Shown: in pieces, positions 29,892-40,639 of the stretch
Layout: every line of letters starts with the position of its first letter
Numbering within the stretch: the stretch's first letter is position 1
Origin: Halomonas icarae
GTDB lineage: Bacteria > Pseudomonadota > Gammaproteobacteria > Pseudomonadales > Halomonadaceae
NCBI RefSeq assembly: GCF_009901955.1
Contig: NZ_WUTS01000001.1
Location: forward strand, 682,001 to 746,000
Length of the DNA stretch: 64,000 nucleotides
Direction: 5' to 3'
Notes under the pieces: model-generated
The model's database searches: none
Seen by the model: only the letters and a program-made list of their open reading frames with translations
What the model was told of the DNA's origin: nothing
Translations under genes and position numbers: made by a program

Positions 29892-30974
29892 ATGCTTCTC
29901 TATCTGGCTGAGTTTCTGGCGCAGTACTTCAGCGCCTTCAATGTCTTCGAGTACCTTACACTGAGGATGATCCTGGCCACCATCACGGCACTGGTGCTCT
30001 GTCTGTGGCTGGGGCCGGTAATGATCCGTCGCCTGGTCGAGGGGCAGATCGGCCAGGCGGTGCGTGACGATGGACCTCAGTCGCATCTCTCCAAGGCCGG
30101 CACCCCGACCATGGGGGGCGCCATGATCCTGATGGCCATTGCCGTGAGCACCCTGCTGTGGGGCGATCTGGCCAACCATTATGTATGGATCGTGTTGGCC
30201 GTGACGCTGGGCTTCGGCGCGATCGGCTGGGTCGACGACTACCGCAAGGTGGTGGAGAAGAATCCGCGTGGCCTGCCGGCACGCTGGAAGTATCTCTGGC
30301 AGTCGGTGATCGGCGTGGCCGCGGCGGTGCTGTTGTATGCCACCGCCGCCTCGCCGGTGGAAACCAGCCTCATCGTGCCGCTGTTCAAGGAGTTCGTGCT
30401 GCCGCTGGGCCTCTTTTATGTGGTGCTCGCCTACCTGGTGATCGTGGGCAGCTCCAATGCGGTCAATCTCACCGATGGCCTCGATGGCCTGGCGATCATG
30501 CCGACGGTTCTGGTGGCCATGGGGTTGGGAATCTTCGCCTATGCCAGCGGCAATGCGGTGTTTGCCGAGTATCTGCAGATTCCGGGCATACCCGGCGCGG
30601 GGGAGCTCGCCGTGTTCTGCGCCACCATCGCGGGGGCCGGTCTGGGCTTTCTGTGGTTCAACACCTACCCGGCCCAGGTGTTCATGGGCGATGTGGGGGC
30701 TCTGGCCCTGGGCGCGGCTCTCGGCGTGGTCGCGGTGATCGTCCGCCAGGAGATCGTGCTGTTTATCATGGGCGGCATCTTCGTGATGGAGACGGTATCG
30801 GTGATCCTGCAGGTGGCCTCCTACAAGCTTACCGGTCGCCGCATCTTCCGCATGGCACCGCTCCACCACCACTATGAGCTCAAGGGCTGGCCCGAGCCCC
30901 GCGTCATCGTGCGTTTCTGGATCATCACCGTGGTATTGGTGCTGATCGGGCTGGCCACCCTCAAGGTGCGTTGA
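29892..30974 (+). CDS. mraY: Phospho-MurNAc-pentapeptide translocase MraY
   Basis: MraY transfers phospho-MurNAc-pentapeptide to undecaprenyl phosphate, forming lipid I at the inner membrane. The 360-residue protein has ten membrane segments. The catalytic motifs are visible: [53 protein letters not shown] and the His-rich [15 protein letters not shown] loop. The stop overlaps the murD start by one base. Confidence 0.97.
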   Translation: MLLYLAEFLAQYFSAFNVFEYLTLRMILATITALVLCLWLGPVMIRRLVEGQIGQAVRDDGPQSHLSKAGTPTMGGAMILMAIAVSTLLWGDLANHYVWIVLAVTLGFGAIGWVDDYRKVVEKNPRGLPARWKYLWQSVIGVAAAVLLYATAASPVETSLIVPLFKEFVLPLGLFYVVLAYLVIVGSSNAVNLTDGLDGLAIMPTVLVAMGLGIFAYASGNAVFAEYLQIPGIPGAGELAVFCATIAGAGLGFLWFNTYPAQVFMGDVGALALGAALGVVAVIVRQEIVLFIMGGIFVMETVSVILQVASYKLTGRRIFRMAPLHHHYELKGWPEPRVIVRFWIITVVLVLIGLATLKVR

Positions 30975-32386
30975 TGGAGCGCGCAGCGATCACCTCGCGG
31001 GTCGCCGAGGGCCGGGTGCCGCCGGGGTTCACCCTGGTGGTGGGGCTGGGGCTCTCTGGGCGTGCGATCTGCCGCCATCTGGCGCGTCGCGGTGTGGCCT
31101 TCATGGTGGCCGATACCCGCGAAGCGCCGCCCGGGCTGGATGACTTCCGGGCCGCACATCCCGGCGTCGCTGTGCACCTTGGTCCTCTCCAGGATCTCGA
31201 CTTGATGGAGGCCGGGGAGGTGGTGCTGAGCCCGGGAGTCGACCCACAGACGCCCGGCCTCGAGGCGCTCGCCGGGCGAGTCAATCCTGCCAGTGGCGAG
31301 CCGCGCCTGGTGGGCGAGATCGCCCTGTTCGTGCGTGAGGCGGCGGCACCCATCGCCGCCATCACCGGCTCCAATGCCAAGTCCACCGTGACGACCCTGG
31401 TGGGTGAGATGGCGCAAGAGTCCGGTGTGAAGGTGGCGGTGGGGGGCAATCTGGGGAGACCGGCCCTCGACCTGCTGGATGAGGTGGGCGACGCCGAGCT
31501 GTATGTGCTAGAGCTCTCCAGCTTCCAGCTCGAGACAACTCCGCGACTGGGCGCCGAGTGCGCGCTCTTCCTGAATCTCTCCGAGGATCACCTGGATCGC
31601 CACGGTGACATGCCCGGCTACCGGGCGGCCAAGCTGGCCATCTTTCGTGGTGCACACCACGCCGTGGTCAATGCCGATGACCCCCTGACCTGGCCCGAGG
31701 ACGAGCTCCCCGTCCTCGACCGCTTTACCGTCGGGCCGCCTCTGGATAACGAGTGGGGGGTGGCCAGTCACGCCGGAGCGGACTGGCTGATGCACGGCGA
31801 AAGAGCGCTGATGCCCGTGGCGGCCATGCGTCTGGCGGGGCACCACCACCAGGCCAATGCCCTGGCGGCGCTGGCCATGGGGCACCGGCTTGGCTTTCCG
31901 CTGTCTTCCATGCGCAAAGTGCTCGAACGCTTCCCGGGCCTGCCCCATCGTAGCGAGCTGGTGGCCGAAGTGGGGGGCGTACGCTGGATCAATGACTCCA
32001 AGGGGACCAACGTGGGGGCAACGCTCGCCGCGATCGCCGGCCTCGGCCCCACCCTCGAGGGGCGCCTGATCCTGTTGGCCGGTGGCGTGGGCAAGGGTGC
32101 CGATTTTGCTCCCCTGGCCGAGTCCCTGGCCCGCTTCGGCCGCGAGGCGATCCTGTTCGGTAGCGATGCGGGGCGTCTCGAGGCGGCCCTCGCCGGGGCA
32201 TTGCCGGTGACCCGGAGCGCCGACCTGTCGGCGGCCCTGGCGCGAGCGGCGGCGATCGCCGAGCCGGGAGATGCCGTGCTGCTCTCGCCGGCCTGTGCCA
32301 GCCTCGATCAGTTTGCCAACTACCAGGCGCGTGGCGATGCCTTTCGTGACTGGGTTCACCATCATCTGGCACAGGAGGGGGCATGA
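30974..32386 (+). CDS. murD: UDP-MurNAc-L-alanine:D-glutamate ligase MurD
   Basis: MurD adds D-Glu to UDP-MurNAc-L-Ala. The 470-residue ligase has an N-terminal Rossmann domain (TLVVGLGLSGRAICRHLA), the ATP loop AITGSNAKSTVTTLVGEMA (Ala for the usual Gly before Lys, a variant I also recall from Pseudomonas), ELSSFQLETT and WINDSKGTNVGATLAAI. I take the ATG at 30974 (TGATG with the mraY stop) rather than the adjoining TTG. Confidence 0.96.
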   Translation: MERAAITSRVAEGRVPPGFTLVVGLGLSGRAICRHLARRGVAFMVADTREAPPGLDDFRAAHPGVAVHLGPLQDLDLMEAGEVVLSPGVDPQTPGLEALAGRVNPASGEPRLVGEIALFVREAAAPIAAITGSNAKSTVTTLVGEMAQESGVKVAVGGNLGRPALDLLDEVGDAELYVLELSSFQLETTPRLGAECALFLNLSEDHLDRHGDMPGYRAAKLAIFRGAHHAVVNADDPLTWPEDELPVLDRFTVGPPLDNEWGVASHAGADWLMHGERALMPVAAMRLAGHHHQANALAALAMGHRLGFPLSSMRKVLERFPGLPHRSELVAEVGGVRWINDSKGTNVGATLAAIAGLGPTLEGRLILLAGGVGKGADFAPLAESLARFGREAILFGSDAGRLEAALAGALPVTRSADLSAALARAAAIAEPGDAVLLSPACASLDQFANYQARGDAFRDWVHHHLAQEGA

Positions 32387-33603
32387 GCCGTCTGGCACGA
32401 CTCCGAGAGAGTCTCTCGACCCGCGACCATCCTTTCGATGGCTGGCTGCTGGTGGCCGCGATTGCCCTTCTGCTGACCGGCTGGGTGATGGTGACGTCCG
32501 CCTCAACCGGAGTGGCGGCCAGCCTGACCGGCAATCCCTGGTACTTCAGTGCGCGTCACGGCTTCTTCGTTGCGGTGGCGGTGCTGGTAGCGACCGGTGT
32601 GTTGCGCATCCCGTTGGGGTGGTGGCGAGCCAACGGGCCGCTGCTTCTGCTGGTGGGGGTAGTGCTGTTGGCGCTGGTCCTGCTGGTGGGGCGTGAGGTC
32701 AACGGCAGCAAGCGGTGGCTGTCGGTGCCCGGTATTCCCTTCAATATCCAGGCCTCCGAGATCGCCAAGCTGTGCCTGATCGTCTACCTGGCGGGCTATC
32801 TCGAGCGCTTCCTGCCGCAGGTCCGTCGCCATTGGGGGGCCTTTCTGCGTCCACTGGTGGTGCTCGGCCTGTATGGTCTGTTGCTGATCATGGAGCCCGA
32901 CTACGGTGCGGTGGTGGTGATGACCGGCTGCGTGATGGGCATGCTGCTGATGGCCGGTGCCCCCTGGGGGCGGTTCCTGTTCCTGGCGCTGGTGGTAGCG
33001 GCAGGAGGCGCACTGCTGGCCATCGCCGAGCCCTATCGCCTGGCACGCCTGACCAGCTTCGTCGACCCCTGGGCCGACCAGTTCGCCAGTGGCTACCAGC
33101 TGACCCAGGCGCTTATCGCCTTCGGTCGTGGCGGGTGGCTGGGCGTGGGGCTTGGCAACAGCGTCCAGAAGCTCTTCTATCTTCCTGAGGCTCATACCGA
33201 CTTCGTGTTCGCGGTGCTCGCCGAGGAGCTGGGCTTGCTGGGGGCCGTGTGCGTGATCGGCCTGTTCGCCCTGCTGGTGTGGCGTGCCATGGCGGTGGGG
33301 CGTCGCGCGGAACTTGCCGGACGGGCATTTTCCGCCTACCTCAGCTATGGCATCGCCCTGGTGATCGGTGCCCAGGCCTTTATCAATATTGCGGTAAGCA
33401 GCGGCATGCTGCCCACCAAGGGGCTGACCCTGCCACTGCTCAGTTATGGCGGCTCCAGCCTGCTGGTCTGCACCTGCATGGTGGCGATGCTGCTGCGCGT
33501 CGATATCGAGACCCGGCGTGAACAGCGCCGCCGCTCCCCGGCGGCCCCACGAACGGCGGCGAAGGGATCGCCATCACTGGTCAGACAAGGAGCCCAGCAA
33601 TGA
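32383..33603 (+). CDS. ftsW: Septal peptidoglycan polymerase FtsW (SEDS)
   Basis: FtsW is the SEDS-family glycosyltransferase that polymerises septal glycan strands with FtsI. The 406-residue protein has ten membrane segments, GSKRWLSVPGIPFNIQASEIAKL, and the loop LPEAHTDFVFAVLAEELGLLGA near the catalytic Asp region, ending MLPTKGLTLPLLSYGGSSLL. It overlaps murD and murG by four bases on either side (ATGA). Confidence 0.97.
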   Translation: MSRLARLRESLSTRDHPFDGWLLVAAIALLLTGWVMVTSASTGVAASLTGNPWYFSARHGFFVAVAVLVATGVLRIPLGWWRANGPLLLLVGVVLLALVLLVGREVNGSKRWLSVPGIPFNIQASEIAKLCLIVYLAGYLERFLPQVRRHWGAFLRPLVVLGLYGLLLIMEPDYGAVVVMTGCVMGMLLMAGAPWGRFLFLALVVAAGGALLAIAEPYRLARLTSFVDPWADQFASGYQLTQALIAFGRGGWLGVGLGNSVQKLFYLPEAHTDFVFAVLAEELGLLGAVCVIGLFALLVWRAMAVGRRAELAGRAFSAYLSYGIALVIGAQAFINIAVSSGMLPTKGLTLPLLSYGGSSLLVCTCMVAMLLRVDIETRREQRRRSPAAPRTAAKGSPSLVRQGAQQ

Positions 33604-34688
33604 GTCACACCTCCCCGCGTCGAGTGCTGGTCATGGCCGGTGGTACCGGTGGCCATGTGATCCCCGCTCTCTCCCTGGCCCGTGGCCTGCAGGCGAGTGG
33701 TGTGGAGGTGGCCTGGCTCGGCAGCCCGCGGGGCATCGAGAACCGTCTCGTGCCCGAGGCGGGCATACCCCTGCACCGGATCGCCGTGGCCGGGCTGCGT
33801 GGCAATGGCGCGGCCGGCTGGCTGCTGGCGCCAATCAACCTGACCCGAGCGGTATGGCAGGCGTGGCGGGTGATCCGTACCTTCGACCCCCAGCTGGTCG
33901 TAGGGCTGGGAGGGTTCGCCAGTGGCCCCGGCGGGCTCGCCGCCTGGCTGTCACGGCGGCCGCTGGTGATTCATGAGCAGAATGCCGTGGCCGGACTGAC
34001 CAATCGTGCTTTGGCGCGACTGGCAAGGCGGGTCTACGCCGCCTTTCCCCAGGCCTTTCAGGGCCGCGGGGAGGTGATCGGCAATCCGGTGCGTGATGAG
34101 ATCGCGCGCCTCGGCGAGGCGCCGCGCGGCGCCGCCGCGATGGCCGGTCGGCCGCTACGGCTGCTGGTGGTGGGCGGCTCCCTGGGGGCCCAGGCACTGA
34201 ACGAGAGAGTGCCGGCGGCGCTGGCGCGTCTGCCCGAGAATCGGCGTCCCGTCGTGTGGCACCAGGCCGGTAGAGACAAGGATGCCACCACTCGAGACAC
34301 CTACGCGCAACAGAACGTTTCGGCCGAGGTGACCCCCTTTATCGATGATATGGCCCGTGCCTATGCCTGGGCCGACCTGGTCGTATGCCGAGCCGGCGCG
34401 TTGACCGTTGCGGAGCTTGCCGCCGCGGCCAAGCCGGCCCTGTTTGTGCCCTTTCCGCATGCCGTGGATGATCATCAGACCGCCAATGCCAGGGCACTGG
34501 TGGAGGAGGGGGCCGCCGAGCTGCTGCCCCAGGCCAGACTTTCCGCAGCAACGCTGGCCGAGCGCCTGACGGTGCTGCTTGACCCCGACACCCTGGCCAC
34601 CATGGCGTCGCGGGCTCGCGCCTGCGCCCATCTCGACGCCGTCGAGCGTCTGGTGGCCGGCTGCATGGAGACAGGTTTTGAGCGATAG
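33600..34688 (+). CDS. murG: Undecaprenyl-PP-MurNAc-pentapeptide GlcNAc transferase MurG
   Basis: MurG makes lipid II from lipid I at the cytoplasmic face. The 362-residue GT-B enzyme has the N-terminal G loop [35 protein letters not shown], the [12 protein letters not shown] segment, and the C-terminal UDP-GlcNAc site [20 protein letters not shown] with [14 protein letters not shown]. Overlap with ftsW is ATGA. Confidence 0.97.
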   Translation: MSHTSPRRVLVMAGGTGGHVIPALSLARGLQASGVEVAWLGSPRGIENRLVPEAGIPLHRIAVAGLRGNGAAGWLLAPINLTRAVWQAWRVIRTFDPQLVVGLGGFASGPGGLAAWLSRRPLVIHEQNAVAGLTNRALARLARRVYAAFPQAFQGRGEVIGNPVRDEIARLGEAPRGAAAMAGRPLRLLVVGGSLGAQALNERVPAALARLPENRRPVVWHQAGRDKDATTRDTYAQQNVSAEVTPFIDDMARAYAWADLVVCRAGALTVAELAAAAKPALFVPFPHAVDDHQTANARALVEEGAAELLPQARLSAATLAERLTVLLDPDTLATMASRARACAHLDAVERLVAGCMETGFER

Positions 34689-34701
34689 CAGATTACATTC
34701 G

Positions 34702-36183
34702 ATGTCCGGTCAGGCCGGGCCCGATCGCCATGGCCGCGGGCTGGGCATGCGCCGCATCCGGAATATCCACTTCGTGGGCATCGGGGGGGCCGGTATGTGC
34801 GGCATCGCCGAGGTGCTCGCCAACCAGGGCTACGTCGTCAGTGGCAGCGACCTGCGCGAGTCACCGGTGGTGGCCAGGTTGCGTGGCTGCGGAGTTCGCG
34901 TGGCCATCGGTCATGCCACCGAACATGTTGCCGGTGCCGATGTGGTGGTGGTCTCCACCGCCGTGGACGAGACCAATCCCGAGATACGCTGGGCGCAGGA
35001 GAATCGAGTGCCGGTGGTCAGGCGTGCCGAGATGCTTGCCGAGTTGATGCGCTTCCGTCATGGCATCGCGGTGGCAGGCACCCACGGCAAGACCACGACC
35101 ACCAGCCTGACCGCTACGCTGCTCGGCGAGGGGGGGCTCGATCCCACCTTCGTGATCGGCGGCCGGCTGACCAGTGCCGGAACCAACGCGCGACTGGGGG
35201 AAGGCGACTACCTGGTGGCCGAGGCCGATGAATCCGACGCCTCCTTCCTGCACCTTCAGCCGCTGGTATCCATCGTTACCAATATCGATGCCGATCACAT
35301 GAGTACCTACGGCGGCGATTTCGAGCGGCTCAAGGGTACCTTCATCGAGTTCCTGCACAACCTTCCCTTCTACGGGCTGGCCATCCTGTGCATCGATGAC
35401 GAACATGTGCGGAGCCTGCTGGATCGCGTCAATCGCCAGTTCGTCACCTACGGTTTCAGCGAGGATGCCGACTACGGCATCGAGGGGTTCGTGCAGGCGC
35501 AGGGGGAGGTGCGTTTCACCGCTCGACGCCCCGGCGGGCTGGCGCCCCTCGAGGTGAGGCTGGCCATGCCTGGCCGTCACAATGCCCAGAATGCCCTGGC
35601 CGCCATCGCCGTGGCCAGTGATGCCGGGGTGGATGACGCTGCCATTCTGCGAGGCCTGGCCAGTTTCCAGGGAGTAGGGCGCCGCTTCCAGGTCCACGGC
35701 CACTTTCCGGTGCCCAGGGAAGAGGGCGAGCAGACCCCCGGGAAAGAGGGCGAGGTGATGCTGGTGGACGACTATGGCCACCATCCGCGTGAGGTGGAGA
35801 TGGTGATTAAGGCGGTGCGTGCCGGCTGGCCAGAACGCCGCCTAGTGATGCTCTATCAGCCCCATCGCTACACTCGCACCCGTGATCTCTACGAGGATTT
35901 CGTGCGTGTGCTGGGCGATGTCGACACCCTGTTGCTGCTCGACGTCTACAGCGCCGGCGAGGCGGTGATTCCCGGTGCCGACGGACGCACCCTGGCCGGC
36001 ACGATCCGCCAGCGCGGTATCGTCGACCCGATCTTCGTGCAGGAAAAGGCGGAGCTGCCCGAGCTGCTGGGGCGCGTGCTGAGGCCGGGCGATATCCTGA
36101 TTACCCAGGGCGCAGGTGATATCGGCGGGATCGCCCAGGCGCTGGCCGGGTCTGCCCTGGCACTCGATAAGGTGATGCTATGA
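34702..36183 (+). CDS. murC: UDP-MurNAc:L-alanine ligase MurC
   Basis: MurC attaches L-Ala to UDP-MurNAc, opening the stem peptide. From the ATG at 34702 it has 493 residues, close to 491 in E. coli. Motifs: [20 protein letters not shown], the ATP loop [29 protein letters not shown] and [12 protein letters not shown]. No good ribosome site is seen for either this ATG or the in-frame ATG at 34747. The end overlaps ddl (ATGA). Confidence 0.96.
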   Translation: MSGQAGPDRHGRGLGMRRIRNIHFVGIGGAGMCGIAEVLANQGYVVSGSDLRESPVVARLRGCGVRVAIGHATEHVAGADVVVVSTAVDETNPEIRWAQENRVPVVRRAEMLAELMRFRHGIAVAGTHGKTTTTSLTATLLGEGGLDPTFVIGGRLTSAGTNARLGEGDYLVAEADESDASFLHLQPLVSIVTNIDADHMSTYGGDFERLKGTFIEFLHNLPFYGLAILCIDDEHVRSLLDRVNRQFVTYGFSEDADYGIEGFVQAQGEVRFTARRPGGLAPLEVRLAMPGRHNAQNALAAIAVASDAGVDDAAILRGLASFQGVGRRFQVHGHFPVPREEGEQTPGKEGEVMLVDDYGHHPREVEMVIKAVRAGWPERRLVMLYQPHRYTRTRDLYEDFVRVLGDVDTLLLLDVYSAGEAVIPGADGRTLAGTIRQRGIVDPIFVQEKAELPELLGRVLRPGDILITQGAGDIGGIAQALAGSALALDKVML

Positions 36184-37109
36184 CGCTGATGTCGGAACTG
36201 GGACGTGTTGCGGTGCTGTTCGGTGGCAGCTCCGCCGAGCGAGAGGTGTCCCTGAAGAGTGGGCAGGCGGTGCTTTCGGCGCTGGTCCGAGCCGGTGTCG
36301 ATGCCGTCGGCTATGACCCCGTCGACGGCGGCCTGGTGGGGCTAGAGGCACTGGCCCCGGATCGCGTGTTTATCGCCCTGCATGGACGTGGCGGTGAGGA
36401 TGGCACGCTGCAGGGCGCACTCGAGTTGATGGGGATTCCCTACACCGGCAGTGGTGTGCTGGGGTCGGCACTGGGTATGGACAAGCAGCGCACCAAACTG
36501 GTGTGGCAGGCGCTGGGACTACCGACGCCGGATGCCGAGATGCTGGACCCGGATGCCGACTGGCAGGCCGTGGTCAGGCGCCTGGGGTTGCCGTTGATCG
36601 TCAAGCCGGTACATGAAGGGTCGACGCTGGGGATCAGTGTGGTGGAGAGTGTCGAGGCACTGGCCACCGCCTATCAGGAGGCGGCGCAGTTTGATGCGCG
36701 GGTAATGGCCGAGCGCTTCGTGCAGGGAGAGGAGTACACGGTTTCACTGCTCGGTGACGATGTGCTGCCGGCGATTCGCGTGGAGGCGGCCGGGGGCTTC
36801 TACGACTACGAGGCCAAGTACCTTTCCGACGAGACCCGCTACCACCTGCCCTGCGGATTGCAGAGCGAGGAGGAGGCCGCGCTGGGTGAGCTGTGCCGTC
36901 GGGCCTTCGTCGCGGTAGGGGGCGAGGGCTGGGGGCGCGTCGACGCGATGCGCGATGAGCATGGAGATTTTTGGCTGATCGAGGTCAATACCTCTCCGGG
37001 CATGACCGACCACAGCCTGGTTCCCCAGGCGGCGGCCCATATCGGCATCGACTTCGAGACGCTGGTGCTGCGTATCCTGGCCGCGACCCTGGAGAGTCCA
37101 TCGGCATGA
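36180..37109 (+). CDS. ddlB: D-alanine:D-alanine ligase
   Basis: Ddl joins two D-Ala for MurF. The 309-residue ATP-grasp enzyme has [42 protein letters not shown] split over the first third, [17 protein letters not shown] and [18 protein letters not shown]. Tyr in the omega loop region ([11 protein letters not shown]) fits D-Ala rather than D-lactate specificity. It overlaps both murC and ftsQ by four bases. Confidence 0.96.
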   Translation: MTLMSELGRVAVLFGGSSAEREVSLKSGQAVLSALVRAGVDAVGYDPVDGGLVGLEALAPDRVFIALHGRGGEDGTLQGALELMGIPYTGSGVLGSALGMDKQRTKLVWQALGLPTPDAEMLDPDADWQAVVRRLGLPLIVKPVHEGSTLGISVVESVEALATAYQEAAQFDARVMAERFVQGEEYTVSLLGDDVLPAIRVEAAGGFYDYEAKYLSDETRYHLPCGLQSEEEAALGELCRRAFVAVGGEGWGRVDAMRDEHGDFWLIEVNTSPGMTDHSLVPQAAAHIGIDFETLVLRILAATLESPSA

Positions 37110-37831
37110 GTCAGCGCGGTGGCTGGCTGGGCGTGCTGCTGTTACTGGTGCTGTTCGGCGCTGGTGGCAGGGCCTTGTGGCTATGGCTCGACAGGCCCCT
37201 CGAGCGGGTGTCGATCGGCGGCGATCTGGAGCATGTCAGTGCTGACTACCTGCGTGACAGGCTGTCGCCGCTGCTGCGCGGTCATACCTGGTTGTCGGTG
37301 AATGTCGCCGAGCTGCGCGAGCAGGCGCTGGCGGTCGATTGGATCGCCGAGGCGCGAGTCAGCCGGGAGTGGCCCAACGCCCTGACCCTGGAGTTGGTGG
37401 AGCAGGTGCCGGTGGCGCGCTGGAATGACGACTCGCTGCTCAACCCTCAAGGAGAGCCCTTCGCCATCGGCTCGGTCTCCCCCCCCGGCGGCCTCCCCGA
37501 TCTCGCCGGCCCGAAGGGCAGTGGTGCCGAGGTGCTCGCCTACCATGAGCGCCTCGCCACACGCTTCGCCGAGATGGGGCTCGAGCTGACCCAGCTGCGT
37601 CTGGAGCCGCGAGGCGCCTGGCGCTTCCAGCTCGATGACGGTGTCTGGGTGATGCTGGGTCGTGGTGATCGGGAGGGTAGGCTGGCGCGTCTGACCGCTG
37701 CTTGGCAACGACAGCTCGAACGACAGGCGTCGCATATTCGTTATATCGATCTGCGATATCCGAACGGGGTCGCGGTGGCATGGCATGGTGAGGACGACCC
37801 CCTCATTCAGGATGGCACGGATGAGGGGTGA
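37106..37831 (+). CDS. ftsQ: Cell division protein FtsQ
   Basis: FtsQ is the bitopic divisome organiser that binds FtsL-FtsB. The 241-residue protein has a short cytoplasmic N-terminus, a membrane helix (about 7-24), a POTRA domain (about 30-100; LERVSIGGDLEHVSADYLRD, then ARVSREWPNALTLELVEQVPVARWN) and a beta domain. The ATG overlaps the ddl stop as ATGA. Unusually for a dcw cluster, 194 bases separate it from ftsA. Confidence 0.93.
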   Translation: MSQRGGWLGVLLLLVLFGAGGRALWLWLDRPLERVSIGGDLEHVSADYLRDRLSPLLRGHTWLSVNVAELREQALAVDWIAEARVSREWPNALTLELVEQVPVARWNDDSLLNPQGEPFAIGSVSPPGGLPDLAGPKGSGAEVLAYHERLATRFAEMGLELTQLRLEPRGAWRFQLDDGVWVMLGRGDREGRLARLTAAWQRQLERQASHIRYIDLRYPNGVAVAWHGEDDPLIQDGTDEG

Positions 37832-37951
37832 TCCCTTTTTCCGGTGAAACACCCATGGCGAAGGGCATGCGCCTGTTTCATTTACGACAAAAGCGCCGTA
37901 TCGTGGGAGGTCTACTTGGTCCCGGGGTGGAGGAAGGTGTTCGCTTTTTCC

Positions 37952-37957
37952 TATAAT
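37952..37957 (+). promoter_or_regulatory. Likely -10 element for ftsA-ftsZ (TATAAT)
   Basis: A perfect TATAAT lies in the 194-base ftsQ-ftsA gap, 68 bases before ftsA. No convincing -35 is seen. A small hairpin, GGCCCA (37985-37990) with TGGGCC (37996-38001), lies between it and the GAGGAG at 38008-38013, about 12 bases before the ftsA ATG. Confidence 0.5.
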
Positions 37958-38025
37958 TGTCCCCAGGTTGAATTTCGTGTTTCAGGCCCATCGAGTGGGC
38001 CAGGTTCGAGGAGACTCCCCGACTC

Positions 38026-39315
38026 ATGGCAGGTCCATCCAACGCGTCCAATATGGTAGTCGGGCTGGATATCGGAACGTCCAAGGTGGTGGCGATCGTG
38101 GGTCAGCCCACCGATGACGGCGGCATCGAGATCGCCGGTATCGGCTCACACCCCTCTCGCGGCATGAAGAAGGGAGTGGTGATAAACATCGAATCCACGG
38201 TGCAGTCCATCCAGCGTGCCGTGGAAGAGGCGGAGCTGATGGCCGGCTGCGACATTCACTCCGTCTATGTGGGGGTCGCCGGTAGTCACATCAGCTCCAT
38301 GAACTCCGACGGTGTGGTCGCGATCAAGGAGCGTGAGGTTACCCCCTCGGACATCGACCGGGTCATCGACTCGGCCCGTGCGCGAGCCATTTCCGAGGGG
38401 CAGCGAGTCTTGCATGTACTGCCTCAGGAGTTCGCCATCGATGCCCAGGGTGGCATCCGCGAGCCGCTGGGCATGTCCGGTGTGCGCCTCGAGGCCCGCG
38501 TCCATCTGGTCACCGCCGCCCTCAACGCCGTCCAGAATATCGAAAAGTGCGTGCGCCGCTGCGGCCTGGAAGTCGACGCCATTATTCTGGAACAGCTTGC
38601 CTCCAGCATGGCGGTGCTAACCGAGGATGAGCGTGAGCTTGGCGTTTGCATGGTTGACATCGGCGGTGGCACCACCGATATCGCCGTGTTTACCGAAGGT
38701 GCGATTCGCTACACCGCGGTGATTCCCATTGCCGGAGACCAGGTCACCAACGATATCGCCATGGCGCTGCGCACCCCGACCCAACATGCCGAAGAGATCA
38801 AGGTCAAGTACGCCTGTGCGCTAACCCAGCTGGCCGCCAGCGACGAGATGATCAAGGTGCCGAGCGTCGGTGATCGCCCGGCACGGGATCTCTCCCGTCA
38901 GGCCCTGGCCGAGGTGGTCGAGCCACGTTACGAGGAGCTGTTCACCTTGATTCGTGATGAACTGCGTCGTAGCGGCTACGAGGATCTGGTGGCAGCCGGC
39001 GTGGTCTTGACCGGAGGCACCGCACGCATGGAGGGCGTGGTGGAACTGGCCGAGGAGATCTTTCATATGCCGGTGCGCATTGCTTGCCCCCAGAATGTGC
39101 GAGGGCTGGCCGATGTGGTGCGCAATCCGATTTATTCGACCGGAGTCGGTTTGTTACATTACGCTCTACAAGAGACACGCCAAGGGCACGGTCGTGAGGC
39201 ACAAGGCAGCATGATGTCCGCACAGCCCCGGCGCGAGGACGCTGCTCGTCGCGGTGACAGGCAAGGTCCCTCGGCGCTGGCGAGGCTAAAGGGCTGGTTG
39301 AAAGGAAATTTCTGA
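38026..39315 (+). CDS. ftsA: Cell division actin homologue FtsA
   Basis: FtsA tethers FtsZ to the membrane and recruits later division proteins. The 429-residue actin-fold ATPase has [16 protein letters not shown] (phosphate 1), [20 protein letters not shown] (phosphate 2) and [20 protein letters not shown]. The C-terminal amphipathic membrane-targeting helix is [13 protein letters not shown], joined by a basic linker. ftsZ follows after 35 bases. Confidence 0.97.
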   Translation: MAGPSNASNMVVGLDIGTSKVVAIVGQPTDDGGIEIAGIGSHPSRGMKKGVVINIESTVQSIQRAVEEAELMAGCDIHSVYVGVAGSHISSMNSDGVVAIKEREVTPSDIDRVIDSARARAISEGQRVLHVLPQEFAIDAQGGIREPLGMSGVRLEARVHLVTAALNAVQNIEKCVRRCGLEVDAIILEQLASSMAVLTEDERELGVCMVDIGGGTTDIAVFTEGAIRYTAVIPIAGDQVTNDIAMALRTPTQHAEEIKVKYACALTQLAASDEMIKVPSVGDRPARDLSRQALAEVVEPRYEELFTLIRDELRRSGYEDLVAAGVVLTGGTARMEGVVELAEEIFHMPVRIACPQNVRGLADVVRNPIYSTGVGLLHYALQETRQGHGREAQGSMMSAQPRREDAARRGDRQGPSALARLKGWLKGNF

Positions 39316-39350
39316 CAGGATCGCCGGCGGCGGTTCAGGAGACGGGGCAA

Positions 39351-40526
39351 ATGTTCGAACTGGTAGATAGCGCACCCTCAAGCAGCGCGGTCATCAAGGT
39401 GATCGGCGTGGGCGGCGGCGGTGGCAATGCCGTCAATCATATGGTCGAGAGTAGCATCGAAGGCGTCGAGTTCATCTGCGCCAACACCGATGCCCAGGCC
39501 CTCAAGCGGGTAGCAGCCAAGACCGTGCTGCAGCTCGGCAACGAGATCACCAAGGGGTTGGGTGCGGGAGCCAATCCGGAGGTCGGGCGTCAGGCGGCGA
39601 TGGAGGATCGTGAACGCATCGCCGAGCTGCTTGAGGGCGCCGACATGGTATTCATCACCGCCGGCATGGGTGGTGGCACGGGTACCGGTGGGGCGCCGGT
39701 GGTCGCTCAGGTCGCCAAGGAGCTGGGTATTCTCACCGTGGCGGTGGTGACACGGCCCTTCCCCTTCGAGGGACCCAAGCGGATGCGTGCTGCCGAGGAG
39801 GGGATGCGTGAGCTCTCCGAGCATGTCGACTCCCTGATCACCATCCCCAACGAGAAGCTGCTGTCGGTGCTGGGCAAGAGTGCCAGCCTGCTGACCGCCT
39901 TCAGTGCCGCCAACGACGTGCTGCTGGGCGCGGTGCAGGGGATCGCCGAGTTGATCACCAGCCCGGGGATCATCAACGTCGACTTTGCCGATGTGCGCAC
40001 CGTGATGTCCGAGATGGGCATGGCGATGATGGGTACCGGCGGCGCCACCGGCGAGAACCGAGCCCGCGAGGCAGCCGAGAAGGCCATTCGCAGCCCGCTG
40101 CTTGAGGATATCGACCTGCATGGTGCTCGCGGTATCCTGGTCAACATCACGGCGGGCCCCGACCTCTCCATCGGTGAGTTCAACGACGTGGGGGCCACCG
40201 TTCAGGAGTTCGCCTCACAGGATGCCACCATCGTGGTCGGCACCTCCATCGATATGGAGATGACCGATGAGTTGCGTGTCACCGTGGTGGCTGCCGGCCT
40301 CGATAGTCAGCCGCAGAAGGCGGCGAGCCGCGAGGGTGCCAAGCGTGTCGAGACGGGCAGCGACTATCGCCGCAGTCAGCCGGGGATTGCCTCCCGCCAG
40401 GCCGCAGCATCAGCGCCGCGGGCCGAGTCCGAGGAGGCTTCCAAGCCGCGCCCCGAGAAGCGCCGTTCCCAGGAGTTGGATGACTATCTCGATATTCCGG
40501 CATTTCTGCGTCGCCAGGCCGATTGA
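39351..40526 (+). CDS. ftsZ: Cell division GTPase FtsZ
   Basis: FtsZ polymerises into the Z-ring. The 391-residue protein has [13 protein letters not shown] at the N-terminus, the tubulin signature [28 protein letters not shown], and an unstructured linker (about 315-370) followed by the C-terminal peptide [15 protein letters not shown] that binds FtsA and ZipA. Confidence 0.98.
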   Translation: MFELVDSAPSSSAVIKVIGVGGGGGNAVNHMVESSIEGVEFICANTDAQALKRVAAKTVLQLGNEITKGLGAGANPEVGRQAAMEDRERIAELLEGADMVFITAGMGGGTGTGGAPVVAQVAKELGILTVAVVTRPFPFEGPKRMRAAEEGMRELSEHVDSLITIPNEKLLSVLGKSASLLTAFSAANDVLLGAVQGIAELITSPGIINVDFADVRTVMSEMGMAMMGTGGATGENRAREAAEKAIRSPLLEDIDLHGARGILVNITAGPDLSIGEFNDVGATVQEFASQDATIVVGTSIDMEMTDELRVTVVAAGLDSQPQKAASREGAKRVETGSDYRRSQPGIASRQAAASAPRAESEEASKPRPEKRRSQELDDYLDIPAFLRRQAD

Positions 40527-40569
40527 CACAGACTATCGGAGCCATGGCATCGAACCGAACGAGCTTTCT

Positions 40570-40598
40570 TTGTTGAAACGCTCGTTTGGTGCTATAGT
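40570..40598 (+). promoter_or_regulatory. Predicted promoter of lpxC
   Basis: TTGTTG (40570-40575) and TATAGT (40593-40598) are 17 bases apart. The start would be near 40605, giving a 35-base leader before the lpxC ATG. Confidence 0.65.
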
Positions 40599-40639
40599 GA
40601 ACGGTGTTTGATAATCCGATAACCGCCTGGCAACTGCCC

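Noticed and set aside
28485-30872. 795-codon open frame antisense to murF and mraY
   Set aside because: Lies entirely over two intact Mur genes; composition is typical of an antisense shadow.
37844-38059. 71-codon ORF across the ftsQ-ftsA gap
   Set aside because: No ribosome site, runs into ftsA in another frame and spans a likely promoter; no recognisable features.
40604-40639. GTG start for lpxC
   Set aside because: It coincides with the predicted transcription start and precedes the conserved LpxC N-terminus by 12 residues.
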